DNA of 64,000 nt, from the NCBI RefSeq assembly GCF_011745365.1, contig NW_024468910.1, positions 3,004,068 to 3,068,067 on the forward strand, written 5' to 3'. Positions 42,301 to 56,005 of the stretch are shown here, one piece after another. Positions within the stretch are counted from its first letter, which is position 1, and each line of letters begins with the position of its first letter. A model generated the notes under the pieces. It did not search any database. It saw only the letters and a program-made list of their open reading frames with translations, and was not told where the DNA came from. The translations under genes and the position numbers were made by a program. The DNA comes from Cryphonectria parasitica EP155. Lineage: Eukaryota > Ascomycota > Sordariomycetes > Diaporthales > Cryphonectriaceae.

Positions 42301-44516
42301 GGAAGGGACAGGGGACGGTTGCCTCATTTTCTTCTATCTCTCTGTGAGTGTCCCCCTTGCTATTGAAGGCGCATCCCAGCGACCAGATTCCAACCTCGCT
42401 CCAGAGGGAAAGGAAGAAGAAGAAAAAAAAAGGATTAAAAAACTTAAGAGGGAATCAGGGGTACTCATGGTCAATGACCTGCTGTGTCCTTCAAGGCAGA
42501 CATGAGACGAGTTCGGCGGATCTACCAGCTCGAGTTTCCACACCCAGTGTTCCCTCCCCATTATCCAAACACTACTCGATATAGCCTCTGAGCTTATTAT
42601 GTTCTGACAAACATGCTTGACTAGCCAGCAGATCCCTCTCATCGTCATCGTTTCTGTATGAAACCTGTGATATCGTCCTCGAGTCTGGCCAAGAGCAGCT
42701 TCATCCGGTAAAGCTACTGCTAGTTCACTCCCTTGTCTCACATACACGCTCACCCTCCAGCGTCTCTCTCTGTCTCTCTCTTCTCTCTCTCTCTGTGTTT
42801 CTGCTCTCATTCTCTTTCTCCCTCGGAACAGTTGTTCCATCGATATTCCTATGTAAGTATGGGTTTCCTCAATCTACCATCGTAGCAGCAGGTATTCCTA
42901 ATGAGGAGGGGAAAAAACTCGCATTTTGGCGAGCTGACGATGTCGCCCCCATGGTCGTCAGGAAAAAGCAACAAGCAACCCACACACCCACACACACCCA
43001 GACTTACGAGGGCGCGCACCCACCCCCTCCCCCCGGTCAGAGTACACGCTTCAGTACCCAGAAGCGCCACAGTCAGACACCCAACCCGGGGACCACCCAT
43101 AAACCGGCTAACATTCCCAGGATATCTTGAGTATGCTTGCTCTGTGCCGTCTCTCCTTCTTGTCCTGGGTACCCTGCCTTGGGACAACCTGTCTATTTCC
43201 TTTCAGCCCCTACTAGTACTTGCGGAGATACCAGGCAGCCAGCCCTTTTTTCCACCTGGGACTAGCGAAAGAAAGGAGAATCATAGCCAGCACGACTACG
43301 GCCAGACACGACAAGACGAATAACAATTGAATAAAATCGAAACAGATAGAAAGACCAGCCTTTCTCCCGCGCTCTGTTGACAGCGGACTGTCGTGTGAGA
43401 AGCTCCTCCCAGCTGGCCTTGTGTGCACTCTCCTGACACCTGACCTCTGCGCCATCACGCCCTCTCATCTCTCTCTTCCTCCTGTATAATTACGAGAGGG
43501 ACTTTTCCCCTTCATTGTGACGCAGGTCCGGGCTGCTGGGTAATTTCTGCGCTGTGTGCGTCGCCTGCTACATGTCATTTTCACCTTGTCTGAGTCTACT
43601 CCGCAAACCGAAAAGAGACTGCACTATCCAGCGAGGGTAAGGGCAAGGGCAAGAAAAGGTGGAAAGGAAGAAGAGGAATCAAGAAGAAGAGAAAAAGGAA
43701 AAAAATAAAGGACCAACCCCGGCCAAAAATATCTAGCCCTTGAACCTGGTAGGGGTTTCTTTTTGCAGCCCTCCCCCCAGCTCCCCAGTGCGACACGGCC
43801 GGGCGATTACAAGACCACCCCGGTCCCCCACCCTCCTTCTCTGGGGCCCTTCGCGTATTCCACCAGTTCAAACAACCCGGACTTCCTTCTACAGGGGGCA
43901 TTGGACCTCTCCGATCTGGGTTGACAAAAAGAAAGAGTGGAAAGGCGGCACCGCCCGAGCAGAAGCGATCTCGACCTCTTGGTGCAATCCACCTTGTGCA
44001 CGTCAACCTGATTCAAGCAACTGGGGCACCATCACTTAAAAAGAGCACCACATCCTCCTCCTTCCTACCTGTGGTTTCCTGGGATACGACTCTACGCAGA
44101 CGACCAGTTCCTCTTCCCGGCGCAGATCAAATAGTCACCGTCTCTCTCGAGGTTGTTGTAAGCCATCGTCGTCACCGTTCCGATACCAACCAATATTTGT
44201 CGAGACCAGCACCTACCCCCGCCCAGGTAGATATATCTATGTGTGCGCGCGTGTATACACATACATATATAACTATACCATACCACGATCCTGAGAGCGC
44301 GTCCCCTTGCGTCTTTCCAGTTTGAAAGTCGAGTCGATCGAGGAACGGTTCGAGAGATCACTGGAGAAGCACCACTCGACCTTCAACGCAGCGACGCCAG
44401 AGGACGAGACGAAATCCAACCCACCATTTTATCTACCTCGCTGTACCAACCAACTCGTCCTACTCATGGTCCTTGTTCTGGCACCCGGGAGTACTCCTCA
44501 CTTCTTGTCCTCGGTA

Positions 44517-45491
44517 ATGGATCACCATCCCGACCACATGGGCCCAGGAGCTGGCCCAAGACCACACTCTCCTTCCCACGGTCGCCATCTGATGATGCCC
44601 TCCTACTCAAACCTTCCACCACAGCAATACCAGGCCGCAGAAATTCCCAGTACGAACAGACCTTCCCCAACCCCCGTTACTACTGCTTCGTTGTTTCCGC
44701 CCGAGGGCGACGCCAGCAACAGTTCGTTCCTTGTTTTTTCTCTCTTCTCTTTCTACCTTATCTCCTTCTCTTTTCCACATTCTGAGAAGAAGAGGGTAGC
44801 ACCATCACCAGTCAAGTGGAATGGAGTAGACTAACCCTGCCGTGACAGGACGGACAGTGGCAGAGAACACGGGCGTGCACCTACAGACTTCACCTCTCGC
44901 CCTGAATGGGGGAAATTCTCCTGATTCACACGCTGGAAGTGCTGGCTACACCTGGTCGAACGGCGATCCGTGGTCCTCGAGCCGTTCGCCGCAACAACAG
45001 TACGGCGGCAATAGGACACCAGGCCTGAACCCAGGAGGACCCTTCTTCCAGCATGGCATGCACTCGCTCTCCACGACCATGGCGAACAACATGTCTCCAG
45101 TCACAGCCACGACCCCAGCTGACACCCAAGCGTCTTTCCACTCCTCGCCAGCGACCACCATGTCACACCTGTCCATCGAGCAGAGCGCTTCTAACGGCAG
45201 CAGCAATGGAGTCCTGCCTCCGTTCCGCGGGAACACGACGCCCTACTCATCCAGGCCCACACCTCCGCTCAGCCGCTCGTCCTCCTTCCCAACACCAGCG
45301 AGCACCATGTCCGCCTTCGTCCCGGGAATCTCTTCCATGCTCCCCATTACCACGGTTGGGTCCTCCCGGCCCGGCCTCTCGGCGCCCATCTCACCTTTAG
45401 GCAGCTCGACCGGCGGACCGCCCTCATCCCATTCCGGAGCAGGACGGCTCTCCGAATACTCAGCAGCAGCGGCGGCGGCGGCGAGCCAACA

Positions 45492-45522
<31 letters not shown>

Positions 45523-46072
45523 CAACAACACCAACATCAACACCACCACCATCACCACCAACCCCAACAGTATATGCACAACCTGGGCAACCCGGGCGGG
45601 CCTATGGCCCTGGTGTCCAACTACCACCAGCCCGTGGGAAATGCGTACACGCACGGTGGTCACTTTGGCGGCGTCATGTTCCAGGCGCAGCAGAGGACGC
45701 CTGAGAAGCCGCACCAGTGTGACCAGTGTCCAACAGCCTTCACCAGAAACCACGACCTCAAGAGGCACAAGAGGATACACTGGGCGGTGAAGCCATATCC
45801 GTGCGATGGCTGTGATAAGGCTTTCTCAAGGAAAGATGCGTTGAAGGTGCGTTCTCTTTCATACTCTCTTCTTATTCCGGTTCTCTCTTCTCACCTTTTG
45901 CCTTTTGGGCATGTCTTGTTCTCACATGCTGACCAACTGGTTTTAGAGGCACAAGCTGGTAAAGTGTTGCGGCGAAAAGGATGATAAGGTCAAGAAGGAA
46001 GGGAGCCCACACTCGTCCGGTACTCACGGCATACACAGCGGATCATCTTCACCTATGCATACCAAGAAATAG
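44517..46072 (+). CDS. C2H2-type zinc finger transcription factor, polyglutamine-rich
   Basis: Three exons: 44517-44721, 44849-45846 and 45947-46072, about 442 aa. Introns have CTAAC and CTGAC branch sites. The N-terminal 350 residues are Ser/Pro/Thr/Gly-rich and disordered, with an Ala run, about 14 Gln from residue 282 (CAG then CAA codons), and a His-rich stretch. Two fingers follow: C359, C362, H375, H379 (CDQCPTAF..HKRIH) and C387, C390, H403, C408, the second a C2HC variant. Linker WAVKPYP joins them. After the fingers a short Lys/Ser/His-rich tail ends the protein. Presumably a nuclear DNA-binding regulator; target genes are unknown and I cannot name an orthologue. The start is chosen at MDHHPDHMG; in-frame ATGs at 44307 and 44466 would add hydrophobic, non-family-like sequence, so the start is the weakest part. 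Confidence 0.9.
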
Positions 46073-46213
46073 GTGTTGTGTGCCAGAATTTTTGGGACGC
46101 AAAAGTGTACAACGATATCCAGGCAAACTACATGGACCAAGAACGACCGCTGGCACTTGATCTTCCACCTGAGAGTCTGGGCCGATTCAGCATCTGAGGA
46201 GCGACACAGATAG

Positions 46214-46257
46214 ACACACACACACACTCTCTCTCTCTCTCGCTCGCTCGCTCGCTC
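46214..46257. repeat. Compound (AC)n-(TC)n-(GCTC)n microsatellite
   Basis: Three simple motifs follow one another directly in the 3' flank of the transcription factor gene. Confidence 0.9.
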
Positions 46258-47723
46258 TTTGTCGCTCTGCACACGAGTATCTTCATCAAAGGGGCCAAGG
46301 ATTGGAAGGGACTTCCAATATTCCCTGTCGCCCTATTCGCCCTGGACGGCAGGTGAAGCTACAGCAGGATCCGGTGGCACATCGAGAGCAAGCAGGCAAT
46401 GAAGTGCAAAGAGCACGGCCCCCAGAAGCGCTGAGTCCGACAAGTCAGCTTGTCTGGAGACTATCTCGATTTTGGATTTCTGATTTCTTTCTCTCCTCAA
46501 CACTCCAATCCAAGATGCATTTTGTTTCCCCTTGCCTTTTTTTTTCCCCCTTTCTTCTTTCTTGTTTCATGGCGTCGTCGCTACGTACTCACGGGATACT
46601 GGGCTCAGCAAAGAGGAGAAAGGGGGAAATGGGAGCGAAAGGAGGAAAGGTTTCAAGGGGCGTGTTATAGTCAGGAGACAAGATTCTTGGGTCCTCGTGG
46701 GATATCATAACGGCTACTGCAGATTGGGTTGGGACGGGACGGTCTCGATAAACTGGGTCTTTTCCCACTTACATTTTGATTTTTTGTTTTCTTGATTATC
46801 ACGGAAGACGGAAAGCCACGGAAGGGGTCATTGTACAGCATATTCTATACCTAGGCAAGGCATTGGGAAAAGGGAGATTTCTTTTTGGGTAATTTCCTTT
46901 TCTTTCCTCTATTTCTTTTTCTTCTTTTCTTTTTTTGGAGAGCTTTATGGAAATGGGTTCTGGAGTTTTTATTCTTCTAATTTGTTGGTATCATGAAGTC
47001 CAATTTTCTTCTTCTTCCATTCCTACCTTCTTATTAGTAGCTCGTTTTCTTCCTCTTTCTCTAAAACAGGATATTAAAAGCTCCATCGAGAGATTGGAGG
47101 GTGGGTGGGCGAGGGCTGAAGGCCCAACGAATGGAACCGGCTGCTTGAGCTATGCCGTGTCCAACAGGAATCCCCTTCAATGGAAATGATGCCTCGTTTC
47201 GGTAGGCAAAAAACTGGTTCTTACCTCTCACGCTGTCTTTCTCTCTCTTACTCTGTGTGTGTGTGCATAAGAGCGTGTGCTGGTGTGTAAACTTTGCTCG
47301 GTCACCTGCATATTTCAATCACACGGCAGTAAGAAAATAAATTAAAAATAAAAGTATAAAAAGCAAACAATTAAAAAATAATCACAAAAGGCCCTAGCAT
47401 GCGTCAGGAATTTGTCAACACGACAACACCCCCCTTCTCCCTTTCTCAGTAAGCGGGGTTCACATTCAATTTGTCACTGCAGCCCCCAGCCTTCCCTATC
47501 TCCCCCCCCCCCTCTTTTCGGTTTTCGTCCCCCCGACTAATGATGATGCTGATGTTCATCAGCAGCAGCGGCAGCGGCAGCGGCAGCAGTAGCAGAAGAA
47601 GCAAATAGTGTGTAACAGGACCACCACCCACCCACTCATTGTCTCTTTCACTCTTGTCTCTTCTCTCTTCCTCTCTCTCTTTCTCTCCCCCCTTTTTTTT
47701 TTCTTGGACAGAATGTGGGAGGA

Positions 47724-47724
<1 letters not shown>

Positions 47725-47764
<40 letters not shown>
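47725..47764. repeat. (TG)20 microsatellite
   Basis: Forty nucleotides of uninterrupted TG in non-coding DNA; alternating purine/pyrimidine, so Z-DNA prone. Confidence 0.95.
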
Positions 47765-47765
<1 letters not shown>

Positions 47766-47963
47766 ACTACAGTTTCAGCTCTCCACTCCTCCCAAAGCAG
47801 ACATAGTGCGACCCTTGCCCACTGCTGTGTACCAGGGGCTGGAGGGTGAGGTATTGGATTGGGGGGGGGGGGGCTCCTCTGGTTGGAATGATGATTTAAT
47901 TGGGGATTTGCTTTTTTGGGCGGGCAAATGCTAATGATTTGAACCAGAGTACTAAGTAGCTAT

Positions 47964-47975
47964 GTACTATAGTAC
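47964..47975. repeat. Perfect 12-bp palindrome GTACTATAGTAC
   Basis: A perfect palindrome and an 11/12 match to the dispersed GTAC-TATG-GTAC motif seen elsewhere in this window's non-coding DNA. Confidence 0.9.
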
Positions 47976-50472
47976 CGTGAGCCAGGCCGAAGAAGGGTTT
48001 GAGAGCGGGCGCAGCCTTAGGAAGGTGAGAGACATATAGCGAGTCCATTAATTCTTATGTAATGAGCAAAAGGGACAATATGAAAAGTATCAATTCTGGC
48101 CAAGAAGAAGAGGGGGAGGGTTTGATCATAGTACTGCTGTATGTACTCAAACATGCACTAAAGGATGTATTAGGATATACGCACGTATGGCGTGTGCATC
48201 GCACACACGCATACCTTGCCGCCTTCGCTCGCCTTGTTTCTCCCGTCTTCTTCAGGGCAGGAAAAGAAAACAAAGAAAGGCACCACTATCAATACCACCC
48301 CATATTCCCGCCCTCTGACCCCACTCAGCACGTAATAGTACATGACTGCACATGCATACCACAAAACATGGCGGTCAATCCTTCGATCCTATTCTACTCT
48401 ACACACCATCGCTTGGGGGACGACCAAGATCTCACGCGCGCGCACACACACACACACACATTATCCCTCCCCCCCGGGCATCATCATGTGCCGCATTCCC
48501 ACATGGCAAGAAGATGGTGTCGAGCACGGCCCCGGAAGCAGAGAACGAAAATTCATAAGCCGATACCCTACCTCCAAAGAAAAGTCCAGTGGGTAAGTGA
48601 TGGATGCGTGAGTGGGCTTCCATGCATGCATGAGACGAATGAAAATACACGTGTGATGTGATGAGATGTGCCAATCCCCCCCCGCCCTTCTCTCTCGTGG
48701 CTCCCCCCTTCCCAAATACCAATAACCCCCTGGATCGCTGCCGATACATGTAGTCATGGTGGGTGAGAATCTATCACGGCAGGGCTGAACAGGGTGCGCA
48801 GTTTTGGGCCTCTTGCTCTCTCTCATTTTCGGCTCCCTGCATTTTCCTGTTCTTATTTGTTGAGTTTTCCGATCGGACTTTGTCGGTTCCGGGGCCAAGT
48901 GAGGTCCAGTTTTCCATCTCCCCCAGCTCAACAAATAATAATAATAATGACACGTGCTATTCTTCCAGCAATCAATTAGTCGTACGTACCTGCTCGGGTC
49001 TTTTGTTCGAAACTTGGCGTCTTGCACCCTGCCGGCAGAAACGCTCCACTCTTCTTGTCGGGAGCAGACCAGGGGAGAAAGGCGAAAAAGCAAAATGTCC
49101 CGAGAAAATCTCCTGGTGGGGAGCGGCGTAGGGCGAAGATGGCTTGGGCCAGAGCCGTGGCCCTGGGATGATATGGCTGACGGTTTCAAGAAGAGCCATG
49201 GCAATGGCGGCGATTAAGGGAAGTGGAAAGAAACCAAAACCAAAAAAAAAAACCAAAAAAAAAAAAACAACAACCAGTCTGATGGATGGTCTGAAAGGAA
49301 AATAGCCCAAACCCTTCTCGGGCTCGTGGAATTTTCTCTCTTCCTCTCTCCCTCTCTTCTCTTTCAGCAGAGGGAAGTACCTCTCCCGCTCGTCCTTCTC
49401 TGGTCGGATCACTAGTAGAGGGCGCGCGTTTGCCGGACAGGTAATGGAACATTACATGGAATCGATAGGCTTTGAGAGCCCGTGAACTGTGCAGCTCTCC
49501 CCATCTGCCACCCATCGATCGGGTTGATTCGTTACAAGGGGACCCAGCAGCCAGGTTCCACGAACAACTGTCCAGGGGCCTTATGATGGTTTGTACACGA
49601 GATCCTCCTCCGTACTGATACACTGTCTGGGTTAAATCATTCACGACCTCCTCCCTCACTTCCTACCCTCTCTAGCTCCCAAGACCCCATCTCACGCAGG
49701 TCGCCCAAAGGGGTTTCAATACTGCGTGGAATCAGCGTATGGCCCCCGTCACGGGGCTGCTCAGCAGGCAGATTGATCCGTGATGTGTCATACCAGCCAC
49801 AGGCAGGAGTCTTCACAGATCGCGCACGCACACATCCACGCGCGTATGTTCCCCGTGACAAATAGACCCAAGGCAGCCTTGTGTTGAGCTGGTCGCCAGG
49901 GGTGCAGGAGCAGGAAGCCTTGTTCAGACGGAACCTTGGAAGGGGAGGTCAGCAAGCTGTGATACGACCTTGTTAGGTTCCCACTTGGTTGGCATAGCAG
50001 CTTCTCCTCCCCACCCCCTTCCACCCGGGGCTAGAGTTGCGTCTTTCCGAACATCTAGGCATACCACGATCCACACACACTTGTTCGGAATGCTTCCTCC
50101 CTCTCTCTCCCCCCCTCTGCGTTGGCTCCGATGTGCTTGCCAGAACAATCAGAAGATGCCCGAACAGCTTGGATTGCAAGGCAGTAGCATTGTCTGCTTC
50201 TCGTCCAAGACGAGCCAAGAAGGCAACTTGATCACGAACCACAAATGAACGTTTCTCCACCAATGCTTCCCTCGGCGCAAGATGATTTTCTTCCTCTTTC
50301 TTCTTCTCTTCTTCCTGCGCAAAATTCGTGGCGTTGACATGCCGCGGCGGAGTGGACGCCCTGCACGTCACACAAAGACAACAAGATGCTGCTCTTATGG
50401 TTCCCCAAGACCACGCATCTCGGAATTACTTTTTGTCTCATCTCAAACTCGGTTGCGTGTCTAGGACCTTCG

Positions 50473-50503
50473 CCTCCTCCTCCTCCTCCTCCTCCTCCTC
50501 CTC
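50473..50503. repeat. (CTC)n microsatellite
   Basis: About ten CTC/TCC units in a pyrimidine-rich stretch. Confidence 0.9.
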
Positions 50504-53500
50504 ATCTCCTCGCGTCATTTTCATTTTCATTTTCTCCTATTTCCCCCCCCCCCCTACTGCTGATCTCCTGATCATGACTAGAAAGAGCCTTTGCCCGTTT
50601 GTGTTGGTGTCTTGTTCTTGTGTCACAACCGATCATCTTCGGAAGCAGGGCTGAATCTGAGTAGGTGTGAGAGAGTCTCCGTGGAGCCCTGTCTCTCGAT
50701 AGCATCAGCACAAACTAGAGTAGACCGAGATGTTATAATGGAAGACCTTGCTTCGTATTTTGCTATATTTGAGTCAAGATCTTCCAAGACATGGGTGTCA
50801 CGGGCACATCAAGGTCGTTGCTTTTGCTGCTGTCATCTTGCGCTTCCCTGAGAAGAGGTTAGTCAGTCAGTCCCCCAGTCAATCCGCGCCTCCAATAGGC
50901 TGTTCCACATATCAGAATGAGTTTGTAGAGGAAAGAGGGGTCCTAAGCACCACTAGTTATTAGCTGGCTGCGAAGCTAGATGTTGTGAAATGGGCGGGAA
51001 AACATTCTGCGACGACCAAAGGCGTCGTTACCTTAGGTGGGGTCAGTAGCGAGTACCGCACCGGCTGAATCCGAGAATGAGCAGGCATATCCCTCCCTTC
51101 CTGAGCGCCATCCGGGTGTGATCCATCCATCGCTCCGTTGTGCTGCGCTGTGCTGCATCGGCGAGGGATCCGACCACCACCACTACTACCACGACCCGCT
51201 GCAACTGCAGCAGTGGTCTATCCGTTTGCCCGTCCGTCCGTCTGTCGGTTGTTTGGTTTAGGTGATTTTGGTTCTCGTCTTGATTTCAACCTGGACTAGA
51301 CCTGTTTGGTCGCCAGGCTGTCGTGCGCTCGAGCCGCGAATTGCGGTGCAGGCCCTTCACTATCTTTCCTTGGCTGCTTTCTAGAGGCCAGTCGGGTTAA
51401 TTCAGGCGTGTTCCTGATCCCAGTTCCAGTTTGTGTGCGGTTAGCTTTGGATGTTTTTCTTTCCTTGTCTCCGGCTTATTTATGTAGCGGATTGAGCTAG
51501 TGGATGGGTTCCGAATATGACTTGATGCAAGCTGGTGCTGCCCACCACCAAACCCCATGCACTTAGGAAGCGTACTATGGTGCCAGCTGTGTTCCTTGTG
51601 GGAAAGGGAGAGCTTACATGTCGCTGCTGCTGCTGCTATCATCAATATGATGTCTGAAATCGCAGTTGTATTGTCTGCAGTTAATGAGAAAGAAAGAGGG
51701 GATGGGGGATGGTAGCAGGCAGAGGCAGAAAACGTGGTCGTCGGGTTAGGCTTCTCTTAGAGAAGAATGAGATCCTGCGCTGCAGCCTTTGGGAGCTTAG
51801 AGGGGAAGGGGCCCTGAGGACCTGCGCAGAACAGGGAAGGCGTGTCTCCCTACCTGGAACTCCGCTATAGATCGCCGTACACACTCAAGTCGGTGTCTAC
51901 CAGCAGCAGCAACCGACCTTTGTTGCAAGCAGTTGCTAAATGAAGTCAAGAGATCCTGCCTACTTCACTCCCAGTTGCTGTCACTCGAGATTTGTGGGCT
52001 CTCAAGTCTGAAGGAAGAAAAGAAAAAGAAGAAAAGAAAAGAGAGAAGTGAAAAATCATGAGGGACAAGATCAAGGGACCAATGCACACAATTATTCTCC
52101 CCTTCTTTTCTTCTTTCTTTCAGACCGTCTTGCTGCAGCAAGCCATTGCTATCATTGAATTCTCAATGCTTCATAAAACAAGGACCAGTCTGCTGTATTC
52201 TCTTCTACAAGTCTCATCTGGAATGAGTGTCTATTGTCGGCTACTGAACTTTTTGCTGCACAAGCTTTTTGCCCTCTTTTTATGAAGTATTTCCGACCAG
52301 GCCAGGAACAGCACCGCTGGCTCGGAACACTGAGGCTGCTGAAGCGTAGAGTCCACAAGGCAGGCACATGGCCCTCGAGGAGAACCCGAGACCAGTAATT
52401 ATAGACACAAATACACAGCAGCAACTTCATCTCGATAAATAATGCATCTTATTGGCTTCTTTTCTTCCCACACTGTCATGTGAAGCCTGTGGACATGGGG
52501 ACAATGTCGACATGGAATGAGAAGAACAAGGAGAGCAGGGAGAATTGGGGGGATCCCATTGACGGTGAGGGAGATTGCTCTAATTACCATCTCCTTGCGG
52601 TCTTTAGATGAGGTCGAGAGATCCATGACGGTTACGCTGCTGCGGGAACGAACAGCATTCATTCGGATTTGTGCGTCCCCTTCTACCGCTGCTGTACGAG
52701 TCCAGGCTCCACCAGCTGTCCTTCTTTCTCTCTTTCCTTCCCTGTCCGCCTCGGAAGCCCAAGCGAGCACGGACTGCGATGACTGTGCCGCTCTTGTTCT
52801 AGGGGCTCGCAAGTGACACTGAGAACATGGTTGCGGCGACATGCAGTATGCCAGGTGGTACGGCAGCACCGCTGGCGAATTGTGCGTGACAATGCCGTGG
52901 AGCCGAAATCTTTGAGATTAGATTAGGTATGTAGCTAACACGTATGTACTCTCGTCAGCTTGGAAGGATACCCCAGTGCGTGAGGGTAGTACACACTAGG
53001 AAGCGGTCAGGCGAACGAGAGCTTGCCGAGGGGAGTACTTTGTTGATGGGAGCTGGGCCTGGATTCGGCATTGGTCAACACTACGTTCAATACAATAGAA
53101 CAATCTCCAAGAGGAAACAAAAAGAAAAGCGCCTCTGGATGGCTACCATGACCCGGCTGCCTTGGAAGACCACGCCGAGTATCATACAAGGAAATTGATA
53201 GCTTTCCTACCCGGCGTCTAGTAATGGGCTTCACCAGGCTTATAGTTCCTACCTGAAGGAGGCATCAAGATGTTCTTATTCCTGCTGGGCTTCATAGGCC
53301 TGAAAGGCCAAGCTTGCGTAGCGTTTTGGAGCGGTAGATATCCAAGGCTAAAGGCCGTTACGGAAAGAGGACCTTCATTAATACTGATTGTTTTAGCATA
53401 CTTGTTTAGTATAGATTTCTGATCTAGGTCACCGAAAAATGAATCTGATGAGCAGCGATGAACCATTGGAAGACGCAGTTCTCGATGCTTACCAAGTGTT

Positions 53501-54742
53501 CTCCGTCAAAGACGTAAAAACCCATGGAGAAAGCCGCCCAGAGATATGGAACTGACCGTGAAATCTCGACTACGGGCTCGGAGCCACTCCTTATCCTCAG
53601 AGCGTGAAGAAAAAGGGTCTAGAGGCGGTTTCTAATAGGCCGGGAATGTTTCTGATGTTGCTTGACCCATTATGCATGACCTTCACGTGGCCCGCGCATG
53701 GCAGCATTGTACATTCCATGAACAGTGACCCTCACTGGTCCATGGCTAACTCATTCTAAGTCTCCAGCAGGTTGTCAATGCTGGTGAAATTGAACTGAGA
53801 AGGGGTGGGGGGAGGGGTGTTAGACGTATCGCCATGGCTGTTTCGAGAGGTAGAGATCAACGAGTGTTGGGAGGTCGCTCCGGCCCGTGTACTGTGCACG
53901 AATTACTGCACGTAATCAAGAGACAGCCTGACTGTCCTATTTTTTAAAGTTGCATGTTGATGCCCTGCCGTCAGCAGTGCAAGTGATAACTCGTAGTTGA
54001 ACGGTGTACATGTGTAGTGCTACCAAGGTCCCTCTTTGCTTCTCATATGTAGGATCGCGAACAATGCCAAGAAGTCCATGGGCCGACTGCGCTCACTTGA
54101 TCCAAGAAAAACATCCTACTGCCTCACAACCATATATTCGAGGATGCCAATTGCCATGCTAGCATTAATAGGTATCTTTGTCCGAGTCGTTCTTCTCCTA
54201 GCGCAGGACGACAGTTGTGGACCATGCCAGTGGTTATGGTGTCAAAACAATGGCCAAGTCCCTGCCTCGCCATGACCATTCAACACAGTCTAACAGAAAT
54301 CATCAAGGCTGTTTCACTGCACTGAGTGCATTCTGCATGACTGGTACATATCTGATCAAACAGATCGGCGACTCACCGTCCGTCTTGTCCCCGTGCAGTG
54401 ACCCATAATTAGACCCAGCTTATGGGACAATGCCTCACTGTCCAAGAGGAATTCTCGAATGTCTTGAGGGCAACGAAGGACTAGTGCTTGCATGGTACCA
54501 ATTCAACAAGCCCGAGCAAATCAATCATGGCTTTTGCCATTGCTACCACCTCACCCACGCTGATATATCTTCCTTGTATAGACGGGTGTGCACCACGGAG
54601 ACCAATTTATGCAGCATCGCGCTTGTGATCAGACGATGCCGTTTCGAATGCTCACTTGAACATGGACAAAGGCCACCTCTACCATCGCCAAGAGGGGCGT
54701 GTATCAAGATGCCTCGAATGTAAAGACCGAGCGAATATATCG

Positions 54743-55051
54743 CTAGACCAGGCGTGAATTCTCGCAAACAAGCACCCAGATATCACTTCCCAGATTGCGA
54801 AGTCCACAATCGCTCCGCACGTAATGACAAGATGTACTTGCCCAGGTTCGCGCATCCTTGCTATAGTTCCGCCAAAATAGCCGCACACCCTTGGAGGCAT
54901 ACATTTCGACCTGAGGCCAGGACTTCCTGAGACCCGGGACGAAAGTGAAGTCAACAAGGACACAACAATCTGCGGGATCCACCAGGCGGAGGGCAGGCAC
55001 CCGAGGCATGTTAAGCTTCTGCCGTCTTGGACCGGTCGGGGAATCTCAAGA
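54743..55051 (-). pseudogene. Possible coding remnant, unidentified
   Basis: A minus-strand frame of about 100 codons, open from just after a stop near 55052 and with an ATG at 55009, has balanced, non-repetitive composition (LRLVDPADCCVLVDFTF, VEMYASKGVRLFWRNYSKD) unlike the simple-sequence frames around it. It stops at 54743; a further protein-like stretch (LITSAMLHKLVSVVHTRLY) lies in another frame downstream (54543-54767). No domain is recognised. It could be a decayed gene, a missed multi-exon gene or chance. Confidence 0.2.
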
Positions 55052-56005
55052 TCCAGCTGCAGAATACAAAAAATAAAGGACAGGTAGCGAGCCACAAGCG
55101 CTCGACACGGTCCACTTCGTCTGGTTAGCCATGGCGCGTGGGGCTTTCTTCCTCTAAGGTGGAGGCACTGTCGCATCGTCCGCGGCAATTTGGTGACGAT
55201 GATGATCTCCCGCTGTCAGTTGAGTGCTGTCACAGCATGTGCTTGTTCGATTAGGCTGGACTCGTATACAACGAGGCTGTCGATTCGACCCTAGGGCGTG
55301 ATTAAGTCCAACGTACCCCCACATCTAGCTAAATGCAGCGCGGCCCAGAGTTTAAGCACAGTTTGATCGAAGCCAAGACAGTTTATGCAGATACCTGGAC
55401 ATGCCGGAGGAGGGAACCTTGTACTTTGTTCCGATCTAAGGCTCGTTCGACGACGTAGGTTCGTGGAGCAGCAGTTGCACTCGCACGTCTCGCGAAGACT
55501 GGCTGAGGACCCTGTCCGGTGTCTCGATGAAGACCAAGATCAGTCAGCCAGTCAATCAGTGGCTGGAGGTGAGGTCATAGGTGAGAGGTAGCTACTGAAT
55601 TACGAGGACTCGAGGTTGAGATCTGGGGGCAAGAATTGCAATTAGCTGAAACTGAGCATGGTATGCAGTTGGTGGCAATAAGCTTGCTTGTGCTTTGATG
55701 TGAGATCGGAAAGTTTATCTGCCGCCACGCTCTCCAGAAATGGGACGTCGTTGCTTTGTCGAGAGGGCTGTTAGTGTCAAGGTTGGTCCCTGGTACCTCG
55801 AACTTGCTCGATCACCACAGGAGACTGAGCTAAACCGAACAAGGTGAGGCAAGGGCACATCAGAGGGGCAGATCCCTGTCTAGCCTGAGCAAGTTGCTCT
55901 CCCTTCGTAGTTAAGGAACTGGGCGTGTTTTGGAGTTGGGCACTAACGGAGACCACAACTTGATGGGACCCCTAGGGTCGAGACTCCGTTCACAATGCTG
56001 TAATA

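Larger units (their letters stand above)
29457..44516. other. 15 kb stretch without a recognisable gene
   Basis: No open frame has a recognisable domain. It contains poly-G/C tracts (31058-31073, 32118-32132, 33210-33221, 37155-37168), purine and pyrimidine microsatellites (31371-31427, 31720-31741, 33731-33776), a 34-nt A run, a short CCAGATG tandem repeat near 36822-36856, a palindrome cluster at 39256-39370, and scattered GTACTATGGTAC-like motifs (for example 40585-40596). The last kilobases before 44517 are CT-rich and likely hold the promoter and long leader of the transcription factor. A frame at 40753-40986 (77 aa) is the most protein-like but matches nothing I know. Confidence 0.6.
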
